DNA of 8,345 nucleotides from Anaerolineaceae bacterium. Lineage in GTDB: Bacteria > Chloroflexota > Anaerolineae > Anaerolineales > Anaerolineaceae. The position numbers and the translations under genes were made by a program. The notes under the pieces are model-generated. The model searched no databases. It was not told the origin of the DNA and saw only the letters and a program-made list of their open reading frames with translations. Positions 1-5,746 of the stretch are shown in pieces. Where the stretch lies: assembly GCA_003446605.1 (NCBI GenBank), contig DMDF01000175.1, positions 1 through 8,345 on the forward strand, written 5' to 3'. The number at the start of each line of letters is the position of its first letter. The first letter of the stretch is position 1.

Positions 1-94
1 TTTTTATTTGAGGCAATTCGTTCGGCTTACTTCATACAGAGAGTATGGGACAATTAGCTTTGCGACCTGCCTGCATTGAGCCAGGCGCTTATAA

Positions 95-130
95 CAGATG
101 CTTCGGTCGCTGCACTCCCTCAGCATGACT
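95..130 (+). repeat. Short intergenic repeat, copy 1
   Basis: The core is cagatgcttcggtcgctg followed by ccctcagcatgac. It shares the pattern cagat-c-cttcggtcgct...ttccctcag with copies at 3031-3064 and 3151-3174, and in shortened, inverted form at 2909-2929. Dispersed repeats of this look are frequent in intergenic DNA of some Chloroflexota. The function is unknown, and this copy is not in any reading frame. Confidence 0.55.
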
Positions 131-166
131 TCTATAAACGTGAGAATTTTTGCTGTTTATCATCAC

Positions 167-188
167 GACCAAGGGCTTATGAGTCATG
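167..188 (-). pseudogene. tRNA-like relic (anticodon-arm fragment, CAT-type)
   Basis: Read on the minus strand this contains gactcataagcccttggtc, which looks like the anticodon arm and variable region of an elongator tRNA with anticodon CAT. No acceptor stem or intact T-arm follows, so it is a fragment at most. The 18-mer gaccaagggcttatgagt at 167-184 recurs with one mismatch at 2729-2746, inside a longer tRNA-like relic. Chance resemblance cannot be excluded for so short a match. Confidence 0.3.
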
Positions 189-516
189 TGATTTAAGATT
201 GACTCTATAAACGAATAATACTTGTGGTTTTTTCTTGTTCTTTCGCCTTTTTCCATGTAATGCGGTTTTCAAGCTTAAAGAACCCTTTGTTCCAGATAGC
301 GCTAATAAAATATTCTAATCACTTATCTAATAAAATATTTTTAAGTTAATGGAGAAAATTTACTTAGCTCCCCAACGTTCCAAAACGCCTCAGTTAAGAA
401 CAAGCAGAGAAGCCAATAGAACATTCGAGGTTCAGTTAATTTGTCCGCTTTTGGAACCTCAATCGGTTATTAACATGTGAAGATGCATTTTCAACAACAA
501 ACTGAAGGAAAAACAT

Positions 517-1101
517 ATGAATCAAACCATTTCAGTAGAAAGAGACCAAAGCCAACAGACGGATGAAGATACGGAATTGGTCATCGCAGCCCAGCAAAAT
601 CCGGCTCGGTTTGAAAACCTGTATTTAAAATGGCTCAAACCAGTGTACCGATATTTTTACTTCCGCCTGGGCAATATCAAAGATGCTGAAGACTTAACCT
701 CACAAGTCTTCCTGCAAGTTTATAAAGACCTGCCCCGTTATCGCAGCCGTGGCGCTTTTTCAGCCTGGCTGTTTTCCATCGCGCATGCCCGGCTGGTCGA
801 CTATTATCGCAAAGATTCGCGCAAGGCTGCGCGCGAAATTGTAATCGAGAAACTGGAAATCCCTTCCAACTCAGCGGAGCTGCTCGCGCAGGCTGTTCAA
901 AAGAATGAGATCGAACAGCTATTCTCTCTGCTGAGCGGTCTTAGTGAAAAGGAACAGACCTTGATTCGCTTGCGATTCATGGCTGAATTGAGTTATCGCG
1001 AGATCGGTCAAATCCTGCATTGCAAAGAGGATACCGCCCGGAAATCCGTTTCCCGGTTGCTCAATCGGTTAAAGAAACAATTGGAGAATGATCATGACTA
1101 A
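517..1101 (+). CDS. RNA polymerase sigma factor, ECF (sigma-70 family)
   Basis: This is a 194-residue extracytoplasmic-function sigma factor, which binds core RNA polymerase and directs it to a small regulon. Region 2 spans about residues 29-98: the core-binding part includes DAEDLTSQVF (56-65), and the -10 recognition part includes FSAWLFSIAHARLVDYYR (81-98). A linker of about 40 residues leads to region 4 (about 142-187), with LSEKEQTLIRLRF, the helix-turn-helix LSYREIGQIL, and the recognition helix around EDTARKSVSRLL. Length and domain order are normal for the family. The ATG has AAGGA at 505-509, seven bases upstream. The next gene overlaps its 3' end, which fits the usual sigma/anti-sigma operon with translational coupling. 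The family call is firm; the inducing signal and target promoters cannot be read from the sequence. Confidence 0.95.
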   Translation: MNQTISVERDQSQQTDEDTELVIAAQQNPARFENLYLKWLKPVYRYFYFRLGNIKDAEDLTSQVFLQVYKDLPRYRSRGAFSAWLFSIAHARLVDYYRKDSRKAAREIVIEKLEIPSNSAELLAQAVQKNEIEQLFSLLSGLSEKEQTLIRLRFMAELSYREIGQILHCKEDTARKSVSRLLNRLKKQLENDHD

Positions 1102-2485
1102 GTCTCTCGAAAATAAAATCAACGAAGCTGTCCGTTTCATTGAACCCTCCCCGGAATTCTCGGATAAGCTATTGAATGAAATAAAGAATACACCCTACCC
1201 GATCCCCGCAACGAAGCGAACACCAAACTGGATCTCTGCGACGGTCGTAATCGCACTGGTAGCGATCCTACTGATCGTCTCACCGCAGCAGGTGTGGGCT
1301 AGCCTGCGCGGCTTATTTGATTTTCTGCCGGGCATCGGTCAGGTGCAAAATGATGAAAGCACGCTGTATTTGAGCGAACCGGTGACCTTTGAACAAGATG
1401 GCGCAACCTTGACCATCAATCAGGCGGTGGCTGATGTCAATCAGACAGTCGTCTCATACCAGATTGACAACCTTCCTAATGAAGGTCAATACTGCTCGTA
1501 TAGCAACACTCGCCTGCTGTTACCGGATGGCAAAACCATGCTCCCGACCGGAGGAGGGCAGAGCAATGCGGCTGGAAACATTCAGGCACGCATCCAGTTT
1601 TTCCCGCTGCCGGAAGGCGTTACAAAAGTTACGTTATATACGGGCGTCGACCCTAATGATCCAGATATTTCCCTGTGTAGCGACCCCAAGGAATGGAAGG
1701 TGGATTTTTCTCTGAGCACTACCCAACCGCCCGACCTACAGTTGTTGCCTATTGTGGAAAATCCGGTCGAATCCACCAACGATAATCCGGCTGAATCCAG
1801 CAGCGCAGGGATTCAATTATTCATTGACCAAACTGTAGTTTTAGAAGATGGTTATATCTTATTTGGTCATACGGAATATTCTGATGAAAAATGGGTGGAA
1901 GTTGGGCTTAACTGGGAAGCTTTAAATGCCCGGGATGCAGAAGGCAAAGTCGTTCCACTGGAACAGGCAGATGAAATTGTTCATAACAATGAATTCGCCA
2001 TCAAAGTTTCCACAAAGGATTTTGCTGCCCCATTAACATTGCATGTTGAAAGCCTATGGGTTTCTTCGGTAGACCTTGAAAGCATGCCTCTCTTTTCCTT
2101 CGATGCCGGTACTAACCCGCAAGTTGGACAAAGCTGGGACATAAACCAGGAAGTGGAATTTGAAGGGTATAAAATGACTTTTCAATCCGTACGTGTCATT
2201 CAAGAACCCGTTGAATTGGCTCAGGGCACACCGGAGAAGGGATATGCAATCGAATGGAGCCCCAACAAACCTACAATCAATGGATTCATTGATTGTAAAG
2301 GACAGGGAGATGCTGTCCCCGATTGGGGTGAGGGTAATATATCCAGTGATGGTACGCTAATTGATGAACAATATTATTCCAACGGGCTCCCGTATGGTCA
2401 GGTCACCTGTAGTTTTACATCTGCCCGCTTTTCATTGCCCGGAACCTGGGAAATTGATTGGCAGCCGCCATCAACCACGGAATAA
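1094..2485 (+). CDS. Membrane-anchored anti-sigma-like protein with large extracytoplasmic region
   Basis: The gene overlaps the sigma gene by eight bases. I chose ATG 1094 over the in-frame ATG at 1088 because GGAG at 1083-1086 sits seven bases before 1094 but only one base before 1088. The 463-residue product has a charged cytoplasmic segment of about 45 residues, one transmembrane helix (about 47-69, ISATVVIALVAILLIV), then about 390 residues outside. The outer part begins with a beta-rich stretch (EPVTFEQDGATLTINQAV...) resembling DUF4179-type domains of anti-sigma proteins, and a Ser/Asn/Pro-rich linker (about 222-238) separates it from a second domain. Four outer cysteines (134, 195, 401, 439) could form disulfides. 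The N-terminal segment has no HxxxCxxC zinc motif, so it is not a classic ZAS anti-sigma factor. The anti-sigma role is inferred from topology and operon position. Confidence 0.75.
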   Translation: MTKSLENKINEAVRFIEPSPEFSDKLLNEIKNTPYPIPATKRTPNWISATVVIALVAILLIVSPQQVWASLRGLFDFLPGIGQVQNDESTLYLSEPVTFEQDGATLTINQAVADVNQTVVSYQIDNLPNEGQYCSYSNTRLLLPDGKTMLPTGGGQSNAAGNIQARIQFFPLPEGVTKVTLYTGVDPNDPDISLCSDPKEWKVDFSLSTTQPPDLQLLPIVENPVESTNDNPAESSSAGIQLFIDQTVVLEDGYILFGHTEYSDEKWVEVGLNWEALNARDAEGKVVPLEQADEIVHNNEFAIKVSTKDFAAPLTLHVESLWVSSVDLESMPLFSFDAGTNPQVGQSWDINQEVEFEGYKMTFQSVRVIQEPVELAQGTPEKGYAIEWSPNKPTINGFIDCKGQGDAVPDWGEGNISSDGTLIDEQYYSNGLPYGQVTCSFTSARFSLPGTWEIDWQPPSTTE

Positions 2486-2520
2486 AAAAGCAGCTTCTTA
2501 GCAGGTAGAAAAAAAATTGA

Positions 2521-2557
2521 AGGCATGTTCAATTGAATAATGAACATGCCTCTTTTT
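2521..2557 (+). terminator. Rho-independent terminator of the sigma operon
   Basis: A perfect 11-bp stem, aggcatgttca (2521-2531) with tgaacatgcct (2541-2551), has a 9-base loop and is followed by ctttttat. An A8 tract at 2509-2516 precedes the stem, so the hairpin could also terminate transcription from the other side. It lies 35 bases after the anti-sigma stop codon. Confidence 0.9.
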
Positions 2558-2703
2558 ATATCGCATATTGATTAGCCAATGTGTTGGAGTCCGTAAGAAA
2601 ATGATCTTTCCTGAATTTATTTTCGATTTGGGTTTCAATTTTCCTGTGGATAGTTGAAATAGCTGCCACTGGACTAACCCGCTCTCCTAATTAAAACAAG
2701 GGA

Positions 2704-2779
2704 TGGCGAGGGTGAGATTTGAACGCTTGACCAAGGGCTTAGGAGTACGCTGCTCCACAATAATCTCTACACGACACAA
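2704..2779 (-). pseudogene. Decayed tRNA-like sequence (Arg-CCT-like anticodon arm)
   Basis: Read on the minus strand, the 3' half resembles a tRNA: GGAGCAG, then actcctaagcccttggtc (loop CTCCTAA, anticodon CCT), then a T-loop-like GTTCAAATC and an acceptor-like CCTCGCCA ending at 2704. The 5' acceptor strand expected opposite CCTCGCC is absent, and the anticodon and T stems carry several mismatches, so it should not fold as a working tRNA. I call it a relic rather than a gene. The one-mismatch 18-mer shared with 167-184 suggests both derive from similar tRNAs. Confidence 0.45.
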
Positions 2780-2869
2780 TTAGCACCTACAATCATGTGG
2801 AACCACAAATAGTCCTATGGAGAATTATTATTCCTAAAGAGAATGAGAGGGGAGGGAGAGAAGTTTTTT

Positions 2870-2888
2870 GGTAGGTCAGCGACCCACC
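2870..2888. repeat. GC-rich hairpin, copy 1
   Basis: The sequence ggtaggtcagcgacccacc forms an 8-bp stem with one mismatch around an AGC loop. It is the reverse complement, with one mismatch, of the core of the perfect hairpin at 3121-3145. The two copies therefore form an inverted pair about 250 bases apart. No T-tract follows, so it is not a typical terminator. Confidence 0.6.
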
Positions 2889-2908
2889 CTTGACTTTCTA
2901 TAGCAGGT

Positions 2909-2929
2909 CTGAGCGCAGCGAAGCATCTG
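2909..2929 (-). repeat. Short intergenic repeat, copy 2 (inverted, shortened)
   Basis: The sequence ctgagcgcagcgaagcatct reverse-complements to an agatgcttcgctgcgctcag form of the same repeat seen at 95-130. It lacks the 'ggtcgc' insertion of the other copies, and its orientation is opposite to copies 3 and 4. Confidence 0.5.
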
Positions 2930-3030
2930 ATAACCACGAGATGAAACCAGCCAGTGCGGTATGTTTCAGATCCTATAAAAAATCCAGCTCCGGGCTTTGC
3001 GACATATACGAATATCAACATCGTAATGAA

Positions 3031-3064
3031 CAGATCCTTCGGTCGCTTTGTTCCCTCAGGATAA
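3031..3064 (+). repeat. Short intergenic repeat, copy 3
   Basis: The sequence starts cagatccttcggtcgctt and continues through ttccctcaggataa. It has the same orientation as copies 1 and 4 and lies about 100 bases downstream of the inverted copy 2. Confidence 0.55.
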
Positions 3065-3120
3065 CGTAGAGATTTGGTTATTGGTTATTCCCCAAATCTA
3101 GTAGAAAAGGTGGTTTGAAA

Positions 3121-3145
3121 AATGGTGGGTCGCTGACCCACCATT
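3121..3145. repeat. GC-rich hairpin, copy 2 (perfect)
   Basis: A perfect 11-bp stem, aatggtgggtc (3121-3131) with gacccaccatt (3135-3145), closes on a 3-base GCT loop. It is followed at once by a short intergenic repeat rather than a T-tract. Its core is repeated in inverted orientation at 2870-2888. It may be a REP-like element or one end of a small non-autonomous element. Confidence 0.65.
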
Positions 3146-3150
3146 GTACG

Positions 3151-3174
3151 GCTTCGGTCGCTGTATTCCCTCAG
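3151..3174 (+). repeat. Short intergenic repeat, copy 4
   Basis: The sequence gcttcggtcgctgtattccc followed by tcag starts five bases after the perfect hairpin. It lacks the leading 'cagat' of copies 1 and 3 and the 'gat(g)ac/gataa' tail, so it may be a truncated copy. Confidence 0.5.
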
Positions 3175-3301
3175 AACATAGAAAAAATTGGTTTGGAAAA
3201 GTACCTAACCGCTGTGATTTTTCGGGAAGGCATTGAAAAGAGGTGCGTTGGGAAAGCACCCTTCTACTTCAATATTTTTGTTTGGAAACATTTTCATAGT
3301 A

Positions 3302-3330
3302 TTGACAAAATGAATTTTCACTGATAACAT
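3302..3330 (+). promoter_or_regulatory. Sigma-70-type promoter of the type IV TA operon
   Basis: The -35 hexamer TTGACA (3302-3307, a full consensus match) and the -10 hexamer TAACAT (3325-3330) are separated by exactly 17 bases. Transcription would begin near 3337, giving a leader of about 36 bases before the ATG at 3373. Both the -10 element and the start site lie within the palindromic operator at 3314-3371, so repressor binding there should block polymerase. Confidence 0.75.
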
Positions 3331-3371
3331 AATTTTCACCGATTGGTGAAAATAACATATTGAGTGAAAAT
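3314..3371. promoter_or_regulatory. Nested palindromic operator of the type IV TA operon
   Basis: Two inverted repeats share one centre at 3342/3343. The inner pair is attttcacc (3332-3340) with ggtgaaaat (3345-3353). The outer pair is attttcact (3314-3322) with agtgaaaat (3363-3371). The 8-mer attttcac thus occurs four times, twice in each orientation. In the characterised Streptococcus agalactiae AbiE system the AbiEi antitoxin represses its own promoter by binding inverted repeats. The placement here, over the -10, the start site and the 5' end of the leader, fits the same kind of autoregulation. Binding by this AbiEi-like protein is inferred. Confidence 0.7.
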
Positions 3372-3372
3372 T

Positions 3373-4425
3373 ATGAACTATAAAGAACAGATTTTAAAAA
3401 TAATTGAAGATATTTTTCTTGAAATCCCTTTCATTATATTGACTGGCTGCTACCAAAATTACAATATTGGAAATGGCTATATTCCTGATATTGTAATTAA
3501 ATATGCATATAAAAACGAAGAAAAAAGAATAGTCCTGGAAGTGAAATCTCAGGGAGAGCCTCGCTTTATTCGAGATGCAATTAATCAAATACTCAGATAT
3601 AAAGAAGCCTTTCCGAATGCCTACTATATGATCGCCGCACCATTTATATCCAATACCTCTGCAAATTTGTGCCTCAATGCAGGCATCGGTTTTCTTGACC
3701 TGGTTGGAAATGTGTATATCAATGACGATCCGTTATTTATTAAAAAAAATGTGGAACGAAATCCCCTGGCAGAGAAACGGGAACTGAGAAAATTATATTC
3801 CCCAAAATCCGAACGAATATTGAGAGTCCTGTTGGACAAGGGCAAAAAGAGTTGGTTAACTGAAGAACTAGCTGAGGAAACCAATGTCAGTATTGGTCTG
3901 GTGGCAAAGGTTAAAAATGTATTGCTCAATGAGGAATGGTTGGAATCGGAATATGGTGGATTCTCCCTCATAAAACCTTTTGATTTGTTAGATGAATGGA
4001 GTAATAATTACCATATTGAAAAAAGCAAAAAACTTAATTTTTACACAATGTCTTCAGTAAGAGAAATAGAAAATAGATTAGGGGATTTTCTCAATAAAAG
4101 GAATATTCCTTACGCTTTTACCGGGCAATCTGCTGCTGCACGCTACGCTCCCATGGTGAGATATAAAACAACAAAACTCTATATTGATTCAATTGAAATT
4201 GTCAACGCATTGGAAGTTGATCTGGAGATTAAACAGGTGGAAAGTGGGGCAAATCTTCATTTTTTAATTCCTTATGATGAAGGGGTCCTATATGGTCGCC
4301 AACAGTTCGATGGATTATTTGTAGTTTCACAAATTCAGACTTACCTGGATTTGATCCATGATAAAGCCAGAGGGGAAGAAGCAGCGGTAGAAATATTAGA
4401 GCAGGGGATTAAGAAAAAATGGTAA
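3373..4425 (+). CDS. Type IV toxin-antitoxin antitoxin/regulator, AbiEi family, with PD-(D/E)XK-like N-terminus
   Basis: The 350-residue product matches the long form of AbiEi-family antitoxins. Residues about 1-105 resemble a PD-(D/E)XK nuclease fold: P38-D39, E56-V-K58 (LEVKSQGEP) and Q72-x3-Y76 (QILRY). The family-typical GIGFLDLVGN motif follows (about 104-113). A winged helix-turn-helix spans about 143-202 (LYSPKSERILRVLL, then LAEETNVSIGLVAKVKNVL), and the AbiEi C-terminal domain about 207-350 (TGQSAAARYAP, IPYDEGVLYG, RGEEAAVEIL). The likely roles are operon repressor and neutraliser of the downstream nucleotidyltransferase. I preferred ATG 3373 to the in-frame GTG at 3364 because gagtg lies six bases before it; the ribosome-binding site is weak either way. 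The gene is AT-rich compared with the flanking genes. Family call is firm; nuclease activity is unproven. Confidence 0.85.
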   Translation: MNYKEQILKIIEDIFLEIPFIILTGCYQNYNIGNGYIPDIVIKYAYKNEEKRIVLEVKSQGEPRFIRDAINQILRYKEAFPNAYYMIAAPFISNTSANLCLNAGIGFLDLVGNVYINDDPLFIKKNVERNPLAEKRELRKLYSPKSERILRVLLDKGKKSWLTEELAEETNVSIGLVAKVKNVLLNEEWLESEYGGFSLIKPFDLLDEWSNNYHIEKSKKLNFYTMSSVREIENRLGDFLNKRNIPYAFTGQSAAARYAPMVRYKTTKLYIDSIEIVNALEVDLEIKQVESGANLHFLIPYDEGVLYGRQQFDGLFVVSQIQTYLDLIHDKARGEEAAVEILEQGIKKKW

Positions 4426-5243
4426 CAAGTAAAAAAGATTATGGTCGTGATGAAGTAACTGCGGCTAAAAGTGTGCTACTAGAGGTGATGCATATTTTAG
4501 GTGATTATTCAGATGATCTCATTCTAATAGGTGGATGGGTGCCGGAATTGTTATTTCCAGATTCAGAAATCCCGCATGTGGGGAGTACCGATGTGGATAT
4601 TTTGGTGAACCATAACGAAATTGACAGTTCAAGATATGCAACCATCAGAAAACTTTTAGAAAAACGAGGGTATTCTCAATCGAAAGAACAGCCCTTTATT
4701 TTTTACAGAAATGTAAGTATTAATAACAGAAATGACATTAAAGTACAGGTGGATTTCTTAGCAGGTGAATATCTAGGAACAGGGAAAAATAGGAGAACAC
4801 AAATTGTCCAGGATATAAGACCCAGAAAGGTACACGGAGGGGATTTTGCTTTTTCGAATACTCAAAAGATAAAAGTTGACGGAAAATTACCGAATGGAGC
4901 AATAGACCATATTATTTTCAATATCATTTCTTTGCCTGCATTTATTATATTAAAGGGGATTGCATTAAAAAATCGTTTTAAAGAGAAAGATGCATGGGAT
5001 ATTTATTTTTGTTTACAACAATTTGATGATCAAATTGATCAACTTGCAAATCAATTTAAAGGATTGCTAAAAATTAGAATTGTTCAAGAGTCGCTTGGGG
5101 TTATTCATGAAGCTTTTTCAAGTATTAATGATGTTGGACCAAATATGATTGCAGATTTTGAGGAAACAGCAGGAGATGAAAGAGAATTGATTAAAAGAGA
5201 TTCCTTTGAAAGAATAAACAAGTTTTTATCTTTATTAAATTGA
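4419..5243 (+). CDS. AbiEii-family nucleotidyltransferase toxin (type IV TA)
   Basis: The start codon overlaps the antitoxin stop region by seven bases, and AGGGGA at 4403-4408 lies ten bases upstream, so the two genes are translationally coupled. The 274-residue protein has the nucleotidyltransferase signature LIGGWVPELL (36-45), with GSTDVD (55-60) supplying two acidic residues (D58, D60) and VQVDFLAGEY (109-118) a probable third (D112). The AbiEii-typical helix KGIALKNRF (169-177) then KEKDAWDIYF (178-187) provides the conserved Lys and Asp pair. In known AbiEii/MenT-type toxins this fold transfers nucleotides to tRNA or other targets and halts growth. All key motifs are intact, so the toxin is probably functional. 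The target is unknown. A phage-defence role is possible by analogy with AbiE. Confidence 0.85.
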   Translation: MVTSKKDYGRDEVTAAKSVLLEVMHILGDYSDDLILIGGWVPELLFPDSEIPHVGSTDVDILVNHNEIDSSRYATIRKLLEKRGYSQSKEQPFIFYRNVSINNRNDIKVQVDFLAGEYLGTGKNRRTQIVQDIRPRKVHGGDFAFSNTQKIKVDGKLPNGAIDHIIFNIISLPAFIILKGIALKNRFKEKDAWDIYFCLQQFDDQIDQLANQFKGLLKIRIVQESLGVIHEAFSSINDVGPNMIADFEETAGDERELIKRDSFERINKFLSLLN

Positions 5244-5526
5244 TATTTTGGGAATTGGAATCCAGAAATGATCGGTCGTATCCTTTTAATGACCATTCAT
5301 AAATTTCAAGCTTATTCCATTATATCTTTCCAAGAATAGAATGAAGCCAATGTTCCCTGTACAATCACAATCCTCCCCTTGTTCTCTGGAACGAACTAAA
5401 TTTAACTGAAAGATGTCAGGTTTTGTCAATTTTTTCCACATTTCCTTTTTTATAAGTCTATTATTGATAACTTGTGTCACGATTGGTCAAAAATAATAAA
5501 TTCTCTACCCAAAGCGAGAAAGCTTT
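5244..5526. other. Intergenic region between the TA module and tRNA-Val
   Basis: An AT-rich stretch with no credible gene. The two minus-strand frames here (from 5296 and 5480) have no ribosome-binding site or domain. I see no clear hairpin terminator for the toxin gene. T-rich runs at about 5431-5454 lack a convincing stem. Confidence 0.5.
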
Positions 5527-5534
5527 GCTATAAT
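5527..5534 (+). promoter_or_regulatory. Extended -10 promoter for tRNA-Val
   Basis: A perfect TATAAT (5529-5534) is preceded by TGC, giving the extended -10 pattern TGnTATAAT. It lies 13 bases before the tRNA, so transcription would start close to the mature 5' end. No good -35 hexamer stands 16-18 bases upstream, which is acceptable for an extended -10 promoter. Confidence 0.7.
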
Positions 5535-5547
5535 CTAGGGCACAAAA

Positions 5548-5621
5548 GGGCGCGTAGCTCAGCTGGTTAGAGTGCACGGTTCACATCCGTGAGGTCGTGA
5601 GTTCGAGTCTCTCCGCGCCCA
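5548..5621 (+). tRNA. tRNA-Val (anticodon CAC)
   Basis: The 74-base sequence folds as a complete cloverleaf. The acceptor stem is GGGCGCG with CGCGCCC, the D-arm GCTC...GAGT around AGCTGGTTA, and the anticodon stem CACGG with CCGTG around loop TTCACAT. Anticodon CAC (5582-5584) reads valine GTG codons. The T-arm GTGAG/CTCTC around TTCGAGT contains one T-T mismatch. The discriminator is A5621; CCA is not encoded (the next bases are CTG), so it must be added after transcription. The gene stands alone with its own promoter and terminator. Confidence 0.95.
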
Positions 5622-5625
5622 CTGC

Positions 5626-5648
5626 AACACTATCATTAGTGTTTTTTT
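5626..5648 (+). terminator. Rho-independent terminator after tRNA-Val
   Basis: A 7-bp stem, aacacta (5626-5632) with tagtgtt (5637-5643), has a 4-base TCAT loop and runs into a T-tract (5642-5648). It lies four bases beyond the tRNA discriminator. Confidence 0.85.
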
Positions 5649-5746
5649 ATCCCTCCCGGTTTTACAACACCATAAATGCGCGTTAATTGGCTGTTAATCA
5701 AAACAAGTTATCGTGAACGGGCATTTTATACCTACAGGAGAATTGC

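Larger units (their letters stand above)
1..516. other. Intergenic region upstream of the sigma factor gene
   Basis: No convincing coding sequence is visible here on either strand. The region holds one copy of a short intergenic repeat (95-130), a tRNA-like relic on the minus strand (about 167-188), and two copies of the 10-mer tctataaacg (131-140 and 205-214). A dyad, gaggttc (427-433) with gaacctc (454-460), lies about 60 bases before the sigma gene and could be a regulatory site. I cannot place a confident promoter for the sigma operon. Confidence 0.6.
2558..3301. other. Gene-free, repeat-rich intergenic region
   Basis: About 740 bases without a credible gene. Two short frames here (2815-3021 on the minus strand and 3115-3324 on the plus strand) run through repeats and have no ribosome-binding site or recognisable domain. 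The region contains a tRNA-like relic (2704-2779), paired copies of a GC-rich hairpin (2870-2888, 3121-3145) and three copies of the short intergenic repeat. A small dyad, agatttgg (3070-3077) with ccaaatct (3092-3099), lies between them and has no T-tract. The content looks like a landing and decay zone between the sigma operon and the toxin-antitoxin module. Confidence 0.6.

Noticed and set aside
453..480. GGAACC as an ECF-type -35 element for autoregulation of the sigma operon
   Set aside because: No GTC or CGT-like -10 motif follows 16-17 bases downstream, and the element is part of a 7-bp dyad that could explain it otherwise.
2815..3021. 68-residue minus-strand open frame
   Set aside because: It covers repeat sequences, has no ribosome-binding site and shows no recognisable motif.
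3070..3099. Dyad agatttgg/ccaaatct as a terminator
   Set aside because: There is no T-tract on either side and no gene ending nearby.
3115..3324. 69-residue plus-strand open frame before the TA operon
   Set aside because: It runs through the perfect hairpin and a short repeat copy, has no ribosome-binding site or domain, and overlaps the TA promoter.
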